Origin: Antitrichia curtipendula
Lineage: Eukaryota > Streptophyta > Bryopsida > Hypnales > Leucodontaceae
Assembly: GCA_951230915.1 (NCBI GenBank)
Contig: OX579638.1
Coordinates: 23,826,696 to 23,890,695, forward strand
DNA length: 64,000 nt
Direction of reading: 5' to 3'
A model generated the notes under the pieces. That model was not told where the DNA came from. It saw only the letters and a list, made by a program, of their open reading frames with translations, and did no database searches. This document shows positions 46,377-58,890 of this stretch, piece by piece; position 1 is the first letter of the stretch, and every line of letters starts with the position of its first letter. The position numbers and the translations under genes are program-made.

Positions 46377-47239
46377 GGCATTGCATTAGCTTCATTGTCT
46401 ACCAATAATCGAAGAGTGGCCGTTGCTTGTAAAGTGTGGGTCCGAGGCTTCTTCATCTCCAGATTACCATGATGCTCTGGTTTGTCCTCCTTCTTGGCTT
46501 TCCCTTTGTATCTGTAAAAAGTAGCCCTTGATACTCCATGAATATGGCACCAAGGCGTGGGACAAACTTCATGTTTTGACAAGGTAATCATATCCCTCCC
46601 ATTTTGATCATGGTGGATTTGCCCGTGTACATCAAGCAAACGAGACTTCCGAGTGTATACTCCTCCATCAACATACATTACGGACCGAATGGCTTCAATT
46701 TGACCACGTAGAAATGGTTGTACACAATTCTTGGTGCAACACTCCTTACTAGACACCTCAGCCACTGACTGCGGGGTGAGAAGGACATCTTTTCTCGGGA
46801 GGCTGTTTAGTTCCTTCCTCTCTCGTGAGCTTTCATAGGAACGAACTCCAATTTGTTTTCGCCGCCCAGTCCCATTCAGAGCGGATCTGTAGAGATGCGT
46901 TTGCTCATGATCATACAAACTAGCACCATTCAAATAGACCCTCGAAATGGGCCAAGAGTGCATTGACCACATCCACTCCGAAGGAACTTCTTCTTCGCAT
47001 AAAGACTGTGCAATATGAACGGCGACGCGATCGTCACCAAGGGACTCCCCGTTCATGTCGATGACAAGATCCGCATCTATGTTGTGACAAATTCCTTTAG
47101 CCACATCCACCGACCTTTCATTTCTGAGGATGACACACTTTGTATACCAAGATCCACGTGGTATTCCCTCATAAGGTGCAACACCCTCGGGCAAAACTGG
47201 CACCGGAACTATAAACTCGTTGAAATCATGAGTATCCAT
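44556..47239 (-). pseudogene. Spacer transposase-like gene, N-terminal and central part on the right contig
   Basis: Starts at MDTHDFNEFIVPVPVLPEG (47239) and is open through about 595 codons to the first frameshift (about 45510). The N-terminal part has paired Cys/His (ECCTKNCV, CPTPWCHIHGV) that could bind zinc, and a VSRATFYRYKGKAKKE helix typical of the family. It continues into the LQLDNASGDNKN and VGHTHEDID blocks and is cut by the gap inside the C-terminal domain. The full ancestral gene would be this segment joined to 42534-42377. The start ATG lies 91 bp from repeat S copy 2, which probably forms its 5' region. No palindrome occurs in the coding sequence. Confidence 0.75.
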
Positions 47240-47329
47240 CTTGCAAGAAATGTAACTGCCATTAGTTTATAATGGAAGATCACATCCAGGAGTCCAAGAT
47301 ACATCAACACGAAATTCTATAAATTCATT

Positions 47330-47843
47330 GCCAAATTATCTTCGAGCCGAAGATATGATTTTATTCAAATCAACGTACAAGGATATGAAGTCACTCAAAA
47401 GGGCGAGAGGAATGCAAGGTCAGTTACCTGACTATCCAAAAACCCTGAAATCCTTTAATCATATTTAAATAAATGTATAATTAATAACATAAAAAACATT
47501 CAAATTACCCATCCCACAGACAAATTACTGAAATATTGAAGCCAACAAATTTTCCATCTAATCAAAGATAATCATCAAGAGAATAAGAGATACAATTCTA
47601 TTCAAATGCCTATGTCTGAAATGATACGCCAAAGACGATATCCAACTACCTTACAGATACTCAAAGAGCAAAAAAAAGATCAATTTATCTTCGAATCGAA
47701 GATAACTAATATGTCAACAAATGAAAAGCAGTATTACTTTCATTTTCCCTTACCATAAATTAAACCAATCACGCAAACTAATACTTAATAAAGGATTTAT
47801 CCTCGATACAAAGATAAATGTGTACAGGTCATTTACTAATGAA
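47330..47843 (+). repeat. Direct repeat S, copy 2, with three palindromes
   Basis: Matches 24398-24912. Palindromes at 47336, 47685 and 47797. It lies between the start of the spacer gene (minus strand) and the inner end of the right arm, and continues without a break into the arm (ACTAATGAACTGTACA). Confidence 0.9.
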
Positions 47844-48042
47844 CTGTACACAAAGATATAAGTCAGGTCTATCTGATGTATTTTACGAATTTGTAAAACA
47901 TACATATAAATGAATACTACCAGGAATACTAGTTCTATCATCGACTCCAGGACAAGATTCTAAGATTGCATTGAGCACAAATTTCATACCAAAAATGAAT
48001 AACCGGACGGAAATCAATTTGACAGAACTGATCTACGCCAAT

Positions 48043-48331
48043 TTATCTTCGGCTCGAAGATAAAAGTAAAGTACAATACTAACTAGGATCTCTCCGAGAG
48101 GGAAGACGAAGAAGTCGGGTGTCCCTATTGGGAGCAAGTGTATCCAGTAATTACTAGTTTCTAAATTGATTATCTTCGTGTCGAAGATAATTGTATATTC
48201 TGGCCTCTTCATGTTTTACATTATTCTATGGGTCATGATGTGCACTTTCATAAACTAATGACACTTATCTTCGACCCGAAGATAAATACAGTAGGGATTG
48301 TTGTTCGTGATTATCTTGGAGCCGAGCATAA
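48043..48331. repeat. Four 21-bp palindromes at inner end of right arm
   Basis: Sites at 48043, 48170, 48265 and 48311 (degenerate), mirroring 41197-41485. Confidence 0.9.
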
Positions 48332-48489
48332 ATATGATCATTCGTGGCTGGTTCTTACGTTCTCTCTGGATTCTTCGGCGTAGAAATAGGGGGACTAAAA
48401 CCACGTGAAATTCTACACAGACCTTGGAATTTGTGCCGTCCGAATGCTTACCGCTCAAGACTATCACTTTCAGTTGACAAATGGAGAAC

Positions 48490-49040
48490 AAAAAACTGTA
48501 CCTTGATCAACAATACGGTTTATAATCAAACAGCTCTCAACGAAGGACACCAAACACAGAAACTTTGACAAGAAGTAATGAAAAGAGAACCTGGAACTTC
48601 CGAGAACTCAAGAGATACTAAGCCGCCAGGACACTACTAACTTCGCAAACACAGAATGATTTGAAAATGCACACGTTCAGAGGCCGCGCCGTAACAATGC
48701 ATGTAGGAGACAAAGGAGGAACGAAAGACTGGAAAACAAGAAAATGAGGTGATATGGGGAGCTCACGAGAGAGAGACAATGAAGAAAGTGGCGGGATGAC
48801 TAAGCGGGAAATTTGAACGTTCCCAAATTTCAGGAAGCAGGGGAGGAGTATCTCCCTACTTTGTGGGCGTTGACATTCCTATCCCGCAACTGTTGATTTA
48901 GGGGTGAAATGGAATCCAACGTTCCACCGACCTCTATTCTTATAAATAGGCGGAATTTTACCAGCGGAGTTATTGGTAGTCGTCTCTTGTCAGGGAATGA
49001 GGTATTTACAGAAATACAGCCACATGTCATTTGTCACGGA
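48490..49040 (-). promoter_or_regulatory. Promoter-like block facing the spacer gene, right arm
   Basis: On the minus strand CCTATTTATAAGAATAG (about 48933-48949) is TATA-like, and TTTCCCGC (48804-48811) and ATCCCGCC (48790-48797) are E2F-like. It faces the minus-strand spacer gene that starts at 47239, so it could be a distal promoter with a spliced leader. This is inference only. Confidence 0.35.
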
Positions 49041-49157
49041 AAGTAAGATTTTCTTGTAATGGAATCTCACATTCAGGATATCCCTTATTTTGGAAACCGA
49101 TTTCACTGTAGTATTTTAAAAGTGCTTTAGTATTCAGGATTCAGAGTTTCAGGATTC

Positions 49158-49222
49158 AAGGCTTAGGGTTTAGGGTTTAGGGTTTAGGGGGTTTTCAGGG
49201 TTTTCAGGGTTTAGGGTTTAGG
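49158..49222 (+). repeat. Interstitial plant telomere-type repeat, right arm
   Basis: GGGTTTAGGGTTTAGGGTTT and variants, mirror of 40306-40370. Confidence 0.9.
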
Positions 49223-50434
49223 AGCAAAAGCTATGCCACCAAAACCTCAAAATAGTGAAGCTTGGGCAACAAAAATAATCATAAGGATTTGAAATTAAAA
49301 ATTAAAAAATTAATTGGTTATAGATTATGTTTTGGACTATATATGGATACATTGATTCATTTCATTTGGATTTAGTGTGGATAAGGTATAGAGCATCTTT
49401 CTTTAGGGGCAGTTACAGCATTTTTTTGGAAAAACATCATATTGGATCCATTTTTTAGCTTTCAGTTCAATCCTTCAATATAATTTTTAGATTAATTCAA
49501 AGTTTATAATGAAAAAATTTAATATTGAGCATTCACAGTTTCATTATCCTATGTAGTAAATTAAAAAAACTGTAGCTTGTTATAAAATAATGAACAAAAT
49601 ACAATTCTAGATGAATGGACACAAAAATTATTTGCACACATATAATAATTATAAATTAATTTGTGCCTTGAATTAGATCTTCATCTCTTGAAGGTTTAAT
49701 TATTTTTAGTTATTTATTTTTATGAAAACATTATAATTGTGGATGAAAGGACACTCAAATTATTTGAAGCAATAGTTGTGGTGGCACTTTATGTGCCTTC
49801 ATTTCTTGGCCTCAATTGTGTGACATCATGAGTCTATTGATCCCTGATTTATGTTGTGGTTTCTTTTAATGGCTTTAGTCATTTGGCCACAGAATTTCAT
49901 AGCCAAGCAATGATTGTCTTTATTTCCTAGCTTAGTCAAATGGACTCAAAATTCCGTTGCCTACTCTTGTGCATTTGTTTTTTCACAAGTTATATACCAT
50001 ACATTGGGCAGTATACTGATACATATCACCATATATCTACTAAAAGGATTATCTTCCCTATATCAAGTACATTGGAAGATAATTGCACTGAAAGTGAAAA
50101 AGATTTTTTTTTCCATCTTGCTACAGTAAATTATAAGACTTTGAATACTCTTCAACTTATATGAATATGGATTTTGAATTAGATTATTTTATTAGAGACA
50201 TGAATTGATAATTTAACCTCTAAAGGACCAAGGCCATTTTTTGGGTCGAAATCACTCAAAATTGTCATTTCTATTGCCTTCACCCAAAAAAAAACTACAT
50301 TTAAAAGAATCTTATTGTAAGATCTTGTACTTCACTTGTTTGAGATCGGTTGGTGAAAATTGCATAAAATTTGACTATACAAATTGAAAATTATCAGGAT
50401 TCAAAGTTGGGAAAAAAAAGTTTTCTTGAACATT

Positions 50435-50877
50435 AGAGTTATTCGTAAAGTCATCCTTAGTTTGGTACCCAGTTTTAAACAAGCTCTTATACAAACTGGT
50501 GAAAGGAGGTAAAGCAACCCATATGGGATATGTAAATGGTTGGAGTTGTAAGTAGCTTGTAAGAGCTTGGAGGAGCTCAATCTTAAAATAAACCCATATC
50601 CTTTGAGAGTTCATAAAGAACAATGGATTTCACTATAAAAACAACCTCTCCACCCTCCATTCTCACAAATTGTTAATGTACAATTTTTGAGACAGGTGAA
50701 CTCAGGTCCAAACTTTTTTAGGCACCATTTCGATGCGAAAGAGAGTTTGGTCCCAAGTTTTGTTTCGCTAGTGTTGATTGCGTGAGCTTTTTACTTTTTC
50801 ACCTGCTTTTTTACATAAAGCAGGGGTTCAAACCCCAGTTTTACCTCTAAACTCGGGTTTACTTTACGAATAACTCT
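50435..50877. mobile_element. Small TIR element, right-arm copy
   Basis: Mirror of 38651-39093 with the same AGAGTTATTCGTAAAGT ends. Confidence 0.63.
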
Positions 50878-51246
50878 ATTGACCTACAACTCTAGATGAC
50901 TTTGACTATGATTTGTGGAATTTCTTTTTGGAATCTAAACTTTCAATTAAAAAAAGATTGTGTTAAATAATTGATTTGATAGTCTTGGAATATTTCTTCA
51001 AAAAACACGCACTTGATTTTCATTCTTTAAAAAATTATTAGATAGAAGGAAGTCTAAGATTGAAAGAAAAACTAAATTATTAATAGCTCAAAGATGGGAT
51101 TGAAACACAATAATTCCAATGGTAAGATTGTTTTAGCAAGCAATCTTAACCTTATTAAACAATTTTTTTGACAAATTATAAAAAAGTTCATTCAAAATGA
51201 ATCCTCCAAGTTCATTTTTGAAGAAGATGCCTAGATTGCCCTTTAA

Positions 51247-51802
51247 ACCCTGAAATCCCATTGGTCCTATTGGGGCCAAAATGTGACTTCGAGTACTAGG
51301 CTCATACGATTTCAATATTCATCATAATTTACTAAATTTTTATGTAAAGCTAGAGAAACACACAAGTTCCTTGGCAATATGATTTTTATTTCAATCAGTG
51401 CGCGGAAGCAAAAGTTACTGCACAAAAATTAAAAAATGGAGGATGATTGGCAAATAGCCCTCCAAAAATCAAAAAATCAAAATAGTTTAAAAAAAATTCC
51501 TAACACATTATATTTTTTTGAATTATTTTGTTGATGATGTAAAAACTCCTAACACATTAATATAAAACTCCTTAACAGATTATGTTCTTGATAAAAATCC
51601 TTTTGTCCAACTTTGAATGTTAACATCTTCCAATCCGAATGGGAAAATTTGTTGAAATTTTTCTCATATAACCTTGGACAACTGAAGTATAAGATCCTAT
51701 GGTTAGATTCTAAAAAAATGTCTTTTTGCTGTCTTAAGTGAATGCAACACAAATGGCAATTTTGAGTGTTTATGACAAAAAATGGCCTTGAGACTTTAGG
51801 GA
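51247..51802 (+). mobile_element. Nested TTAA element 2, right-arm copy
   Basis: Mirror of 37726-38281, inverted relative to the element it is inserted in. Confidence 0.68.
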
Positions 51803-52021
51803 TTAAACAAGATTGTCCTTAACCTTTTCAACACTAATCCTATTTGAATATATCAAAGCTTCATATGAAGAAAGAATATAATATTTTAGGAAAAATATAA
51901 TTACTAATTCATATAACATAAGTCATAATTATTATGACTTTCTGCGCATTTTTCTCGATTGCCCATTAAGTTCAGTTCTAGGCTTTCTGTGGAAAGACTT
52001 TTACTCCTAAGCACCAATTAA

Positions 52022-52953
52022 CCTTTAAAGCCCCGAGGCCTTTTCTCCATCAAAACACACTCAAAACGGCCACTTCTATTGCAAAGAGCAAAAAATGTTA
52101 AAATTTGGATTTTTTTGCATATATAACCGTAGGATCTTATACTAGACTAATATGAGAATGTGTGCAAGGAATTTCAGAAACTTTGACTAAATAGATTGCA
52201 AGATATTTGCATTCAAAGTGAAGAAAACAAGTTTTTTTGCACCTTGCTTGACTACATTTTTCATGAGGCTTTGAACCTATTTAACTTAAATTTTTCGTAT
52301 TATTGATTTTGAATCTCTAAGTTTATATGTTGAATACTTCAATTGCAAATGTAGGAAAAGAAATTCAAGAAAAAAATACTAAATTTTTACTTATTAAAAA
52401 AATAGTTAAATAGAAGTAGGTTCAAGATTGAAGGAATAATTAAATTGTTAATAGCTCTAACTAAAGACAAAATTGAAATACCATAATCCCAATGGTGAGA
52501 TTGTTCTAGCAAGCAAATTTAACCTTGTCCAATAGTTTTTTTTCTGAAAATTGTAAAAACTGTATTCAAAAATGAATCCTAAAAGTTATTTTTTCAAGAA
52601 GATGCTTAGATTGCCCGAAAAACTAAGATTGTCCATAAATTTTTTATTATTTATTTAGTCCAAATAGAATGAATCAAAAATTCAAATGTAAACAAAAAGA
52701 CATAGATTTTGAAAAGAATATCTAAGAAATTTATTTTGACTTTCTATGATTTCTTTGTACTAGCCGCCAAACTCTATTTTTGGTAAAACTTTTTCTCTCG
52801 GGCACCAATTGAAATTAAAGTTATATATCCACAAAGCTCTCGCATCACCGCACAACCTCAAAAAATCCCCAAAAAATATCTCTACAGATTGAGGTCACAG
52901 GAACCTACCTGGACCCAAACTGTCCCCCGAGGGGACAAACGGGGCTTTAGGGG
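52022..52953 (-). mobile_element. Nested TTAA element 1, right-arm copy
   Basis: Mirror of 36575-37506. Ends CCTTTAAAGCCCCG and CGGGGCTTTAGGGG, with TTAA on both sides. Confidence 0.78.
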
Positions 52954-53101
52954 TTAAAATAAAATTTATATTTCCACAAAGCTAATAAATTTTTCCATTT
53001 GATCAAAAAAATTTGAAAAGTTTCACCAAAAATGGAGGCCATAGGAACCGATCCAAAATCTACTTTGTCCCCTGAAGGGACAATGGCCCTTTAGAGGTTA
53101 A

Positions 53102-55360
53102 GAAAAGTAAATTGAAAACAATATATTCATTCTTCAAAAAATAATCAATGGAATCATGTACCAGATTCAAGGGAAAACTAAATGAATAGTAGTTTTAAGA
53201 TGGACTTGAAGTATACTAATCCCAATGGTAATAATTTTTTAACAAAGAAAGTAATCCTTGTGCAATATTTTCTTTCTGAAATTGGTATAAATGAGTCTAG
53301 AAATGGATGTAGCAAATTATTTTTTCCAAGAAAATGCTATAAATGCCTTTAAAATAAGATGCTCCATAGCTTTTACATCACTAATCCAAATGAAATGAAT
53401 CAATCTTTATATTACATAATTTTATTAATAGACAAAAATATAATCTATAAAAATTAAATTTTAGAAAAACGATTTCAAGTTATTGTGATTTTTTTATTGC
53501 TTGTGGTTGACTACTTTGAGCTTTGTGCAGCATAATCATTACTATTGGAGAATCAATTTTATTAAAAATTGTATTTACAAAATAAAGTTTCAAAAAACTT
53601 ATTTCCGAAATTGAGATATTAATAGGAATTGCACGGAACCTTCAATTGTTACCCAATTAGACACTTGGGATTTGAGGGGTTATGGAGTTAATTAAAATAG
53701 AATGAATAAATACCTTTTGAACAAACATCAATCCAAAAGTATTTGAATGTATTTGAACAAATACAAAAACTTAGTGAGTTTTTAAAAGTAAATTTACTAA
53801 GATGATGACTTGGAATGGAAATTGAAAAAATCTTATTATGACTTTTGCAATAATTTCCTTTTTAAATGCTTTTGTTTATAGTTGTGAAGAAAATATTTTT
53901 AGTTTGTGCTTTGTTTGTGTTCATTGTTCCATTGCTTATTTTTGCAAGAAGGTGATCTATTTTGCAACCCATTCTTCAAATTCCCACATTTGTGTCATTG
54001 CATGAGGATCGAATTTCCACCGCCAAGGTCTTCAAAGCTAGAAAGGGTCCCAAAATTTTCAATCTTCAATATGTAGAAAGCAAGGGAACTCCAAATTCAA
54101 TGTGTATTTTTATACCATAATTAAATAAAAATGATAGTAGAAAAATTGAACAAACATTTTTTATGAATCAAAACGGTGTTTTGTTAATTTAGCATGAATT
54201 TGATTATGCCATCTGGGAAAGGTTACATCTCTTGGTGTATATGGTTTTGAGTTTTTTGGCAAGATATGTATATTTGAATGTTTTATAGTTTATTTATGTA
54301 GATTCATAATTATCTCTCATCACTTTCATATTGAATTCGAAATATATTCACAAAACATTTTTATATAATATACATTAAGATATCATATTAAAAGTGTAAA
54401 ATCATGGAGAAGCCATTGACTTGGGACGACGGTGGATCATACATGAGGTTGCTTAAAGCTCTTCAAATTATCATTTTGATTATTAGTAAATAAGATTATT
54501 AAATCCAATCATTAAACATAGATTTTCATTAAAAGTCACTATTCATGCCAAATTTTTTGTAAATATTTATGATTTTGATGCAATATTATTCTTGTAGAAT
54601 TTGATCTCTTTACATCCATAAATTTTTTATTACACTTTGCATTCCAAACAATGTAGTACTTCACATGCTAACGTGATAATAATTGAAATGCCAAAAGCAA
54701 TGAATTAGAGAATTAGGTGAAGTGCACATTTTCATATCAAATGACAATGTTGAAATGCATGGAATGCCTTTTATGAATCTATTATTGCATTTACTTGACT
54801 ATTTCATTGTTAGTATTATGGAAATTTAATCACTTGTCATGCATCTAGAATCTAAGACAAACAATTCTTTTATCTATTACAAAATCACATGAGCATTACA
54901 TACCAGAAAAGACTCCATCCATGCAATAATACTAAATTTCTGTAATGCCATTCAGTCATTCAAATGAATTTTTGTGGCATAGCTTTTGCTCCAAGATTAT
55001 TTTAATCCAACAATTAGCAAGGTGACAAAACAATTTATTTTTCAAAGGACTGACCCAACGTTCAATGGTTAAAAAATTACAAACACCAAAATTAAAAATA
55101 ATACACTTCATGAATGAGTAACACATAGCATCTGTGGAGATTGTCCGGGAAGAATCGGCGGCTAGTTCAAAGTTAGTTGGTGGAATTAAAAAACAAAACG
55201 GTTGCAATTTGAAAACATTGCCAAGAAATTGGTGAAAATGTCTATAAATTTTTTATTTTGAATGGAAAGAAGAGAAAATAACCTGACTCGTTACTTGAAA
55301 AACTGGTTTAGTATGGAAATTGGAGGAAATTAGTCGATAAAACTAAAAAAGATTCCCGAA
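53102..55360. other. AT-rich inner part of right arm
   Basis: Mirror of 34190-36426. No gene supported. Confidence 0.45.
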
Positions 55361-55449
55361 CATTTGTGTGGAGGAGGTTGGAATTGCAGTTTCGGGTTCT
55401 TGGACTATAGGTTGGGAACTAGTCCGGGAAGTCAACACAAGGTCGGGTG

Positions 55450-55560
55450 GGAGGTTTGGGCACAGGCTCAGACACAGGATCGGACACAGGCTCGGGAACA
55501 AGCTCGGGTAGAGGCTCGGGCGCAGGATCGGGATCAGGTCCGGGATCAGGTGTGGGAGGT
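55450..55560. repeat. 12-bp VNTR (CACAGGCTCGGG type), right arm
   Basis: About nine units such as CACAGGCTCAGA, CACAGGATCGGA, AGAGGCTCGGGC and TCAGGTCCGGGA. It has more units than the left-arm copy at 34010-34090. Confidence 0.8.
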
Positions 55561-55854
55561 TGTCACTCCTGTTTGGCGGCGCAGACAGCCGCGGCGTTTT
55601 TCATTTCAGGTTTACCATTCTTCCATTCTTCTCTTGTAGTTTGGAGCACGTTCCTCATGAACAACACGTTCCGCATTGTTAGTTTACAGCACGTTCATTT
55701 CGGGATTTGATCAATCGCTAGGTTCTTGGGTTTTGGGGTTTTGGGTATCTGTGTACACTTGGTCACTGTTGCGACCCCCGTTGCGATTTTTCACTCTGCG
55801 CTTTTCCTCGCGATTGCTGTGTGCACAATGCGCCTTCTCCCTCAACGATTTCTT

Positions 55855-56095
55855 CTCCACGTGTGTGCTGCGATCTCGTACTGGTGGTGCGTGATCTCAT
55901 ACTGGTGGTGTGTGACTGGTGGTGGTGCGTGATCTTGTGGTGTGTCTCACTGGTGGTGGTGCGTGATGCGTGATGTGTGTGTGACTGGTGGTGGTGTGTG
56001 ATCTCGAGGTCATTGGTGTGTGCGATCTCGTACTGTGTGTGTGTACGCGACTGGTGCGTTATCTCATGGTGTGTGCGCGATTTCTTCTGCGCAAT
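55855..56095. repeat. TG-rich degenerate tandem repeat, right arm
   Basis: Counterpart of 33495-33705, with a different arrangement of CTGGTGGTGGTGCGTGATC-like units. Confidence 0.8.
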
Positions 56096-56736
56096 TTCTT
56101 CTCCCAGTTTGTGAGTTCACCAACCACAATTCTTCATGTTGTATTGGTAAGGAATTGTAGAAATGCTCATGTGTTGATTTCGTTTTGTTTGTTTGCGCTT
56201 GTCTGCAAGAACCGTGGGGAAAGTATTTGCTTGGGGTGTCGGGATTTCTGCTAGTTTTCATTCAAAATTCCGCTAGGATTCATTCAGTTTGTTGCTACGG
56301 TATTCAGGTTACTTCAAATTCAGAAGTTTTTCCTTTTCACAGTTTCCAGTTTCATCATTGTGTTGAGTAATTGCAATTTGTGGTTTTGTTTTCATTAGTT
56401 TTTGTTACTTGTTTCTTGAATTCGTGTAGTATTTGTCCAAGTTCAGGTGCATTGTGACTTCATTTCTAACTTTGTAAGTACCTGTACCATGCAGAATTGG
56501 TACTGAAGACTACTTGAGCTGCTATTTCATTTTGCCTAGACGAAGGACTGGAAGGTAAGAATTTTTTTGATCCAATCTCGCTTAGGGATTCCTTTCATGT
56601 TCCTCATTTTCTTAGTTGTTGCAATACGTTTTCACTAAACATGAATATGCGCAACATCCAGAGCAATGCATGAATAAGCTAAAAAGCGTATAACCTAGGG
56701 TTTTGAACAGAATATTCATAATAACATTTGCTGAAA

Positions 56737-56922
56737 TGATCCTCGAGCCGAAGATAATTATCCTCGACTCGAGGATAGCCACGCTAGGGCCGGGAACAAT
56801 TATCATCGGTACAAGGATAATCATTCGGTCAAGTGTGATTATCCTCGAGCCGAAGATAACTGTCCCCGGCCCTAGCGTGGGTATCCTCGAAACGAGGATA
56901 ATTATCTTCGGATCGAGGATAA
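56737..56922. repeat. Six-palindrome cluster, right arm
   Basis: Units at about 56737, 56758, 56799, 56839, 56881 and 56902. Inverted-repeat architecture as in the left arm, but with more mismatches (for example TATCATCGGTACAAGGATA and TATCCTCGAAACGAGGATA). It lies about 550 bp upstream of the ParB-like ATG. Confidence 0.88.
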
Positions 56923-57468
56923 TTAACCTCATCTAATTCACATTGAAAATAATAACAACGCACACAACACATACCGAAATAGCTTTAGAACTTCCAATAC
57001 ACATATAAGACAATTCAACTTATCCTCGACCCAAAGATAAATATAAAAAACAGTAGAACCCCTTAGCAACCAAACAAGAGCGTCGTAAACCAGGAAAATC
57101 ACAGATATAAACGCGCCGCGGATATTTACCCTCGGACAGAATATAATTATCCTCGGACCGAAGATAAAAAACAACGCAAAGGACGACCAGAAAAATAGAA
57201 ATCACTAAAACAACTACAGGAATAGTAGAAGAGCAAAGACACATAGAAGCTAAAGTAACTAATCATAATGCATTAGTTACCAACCACGAAAATGATTATC
57301 CTCGACACGAAGATAGTCTCGGACAATGTAGGTTCTGTTTATCTAATGGAATACAAACTGCAAAGGAAGACAGATATGAAAATAGATGCTACAAATATCC
57401 TCGGACCGAAGATAATCCTAGGAATATATGCTAACGTGATCTACCAATACTTGCAAATATTCCTGAAT
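56923..57468. promoter_or_regulatory. 5' region of the right ParB-like gene with palindromes
   Basis: Palindromes at 57020, 57147, 57296 and 57395 and a degenerate one near 57124. The frame open from 57292 runs through two of them, but I prefer the ATG at 57469, where protein-like sequence begins in both arms. Confidence 0.5.
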
Positions 57469-58890
57469 ATGGCAGAGGAGAAGAAATACGACTACTCAGC
57501 GACCACCCCATTCCTCGAGCCATTCACGAAATGGACGTCGGAGGAGCCATTCATATTTGACTGGCCAGAGCTTTACGGCGACCTCTGGCAATTCAAGCCC
57601 ATTGTGGACTCCTGGACATTCGGAATAAATCGGTCGAAAGACTACGTCCTTCTACACCATAGGGTGAAGGATTCAGGAATCTACGTGAATTGGAACCTGG
57701 ATGAGAAGGTCGCCCTCATAGAGCTCCACCAGGAGAAATTCATTGTCCTAACACTCCATGCGTGTGACCAGTCCGGAAAAGATACAAAACACACCCACTC
57801 CATCGTCCTGCATGAAGAAGACGATGTGGGAGCGTTCGACCTGGATAACCTCATAAGAGGTTTACACGAGGGGAACCACGACGAACTGGCGGATGAGTTC
57901 CAACAGAGATTCCATCCATGGATACGTAGAAACGCCATCTTCACGGCGAGAAGGATTGGCTACATGTTTAGCAAGTTGAAGGACTATGCCAAAGAAAATG
58001 TAGAAAAACAATCCCGTAACAGCCAGGGCCGTGGCAAAGTCAGACGCGAAGCAGACGCCGAAACAAAGTTAGTATTCGGGACGCGAGCCCGAACATGGAG
58101 CAGAGGGAGTGGAAGGGGAACAGCGCGAGCTCAGCTCCCCAAGCGGAAGAACCCGGAAACCGGGACAGTTGAGGCCACCGAGAAGCGTCTAAAACCCGTT
58201 ACAGACAGTCGGGCAGGAAGTGTTGGAAGTTCAGGCTCCGCGCTAACAAACGTCCACAACGGGAAGACGGGCAAATATGAGCCCATCCAGAAATATGAAG
58301 TGGTAGGCGCATACCAGAAAGATTTCTGGGAGAAGCACGCGTCCTGCTTCATTTTTGATCCCATGACGTTCAAGGTGAACATCTCTAAATGCCATTTGGT
58401 CCCTCCAAGGTACATCATCCGAAAATTGGAGATGAAGATTGTAGAGGAAATGAAAGAGACACTTGTCCACCTTGGGTCAGTCCAATAAAGGCAACTTGTA
58501 TGCCTGACCCCGATTGACGCTAACAAAAGGCTCCTGAAGGAACATCCACCTAAGTGGGATGATATTAAGGACGGCAATTTCTATATTATCAATGGTCAAC
58601 ACAGCATCACTGCATCGAAGATGCTGCAAAGTGGCGGTTGTTGCGAGTCCCGGAAGGTGGAGTTGCAGACGTGGGATGCAACGATCGTTTACTCGCTTGA
58701 CGCGAGGAAGCTGACCGAAATATCGAAGTGGTACAACTCATCCAATCACCTCGTCCATAGTCAGCCAACATGGGGGAACCAGATATCAGCTTGCAGGCAG
58801 GTCTGGAAGGAACTCAAGCGGCCAACTAATGTTGAACGTGAAGGATTGGCAAGACTAAACAAGGCCATCTTCAATCCAGCTGAGTACAAG
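57469..58890 (+). pseudogene. ParB/sulfiredoxin-like domain gene, exon 1, right copy, one nonsense codon
   Basis: 474 codons from MAEEKKYDYSATTPF to donor AAG|GTAAGC. The only lesion is TAA at 58486-58488 (codon 340); the left arm has CAA, so C to T is shown directly. Layout: an N-terminal region of about 200 residues (FIFDWPELYGDLWQFKP); a basic Arg/Gly linker (about 250-290) suited to nucleic-acid or nuclear-import contacts; then from about residue 310 a domain with FDPMTFKVNISKCHL, CLTPIDANKRL and NFYIINGQHSITASKM, the last matching the ParB/Srx-fold signature. Proteins with ParB-type domains next to DNA methyltransferases are common in bacterial mobile elements; this gene has a similar order in a plant. 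Confidence 0.78.

Larger units (their letters stand above)
50217..53097 (-). mobile_element. TTAA-flanked element with nested insertions, right-arm copy
   Basis: Mirror of 36431-39311. The nested members lie at 52022-52953 (element 1), 51247-51802 (element 2) and 50435-50877 (MITE-like). All four boundaries are the same as in the left arm, so the nesting happened before the arms were duplicated. Confidence 0.75.

Noticed and set aside
24398..47843. Repeat S as a long terminal repeat of a retrotransposon
   Set aside because: There is no reverse transcriptase, gag, primer-binding site or polypurine tract between the copies, and the copies lack TG...CA ends.
57292..57468. Upstream extension of the ParB-like protein to position 57292
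   Set aside because: The extension is made mostly of two palindromes and AT-rich filler and has no protein-like conservation; the ATG at 57469 is a better start.
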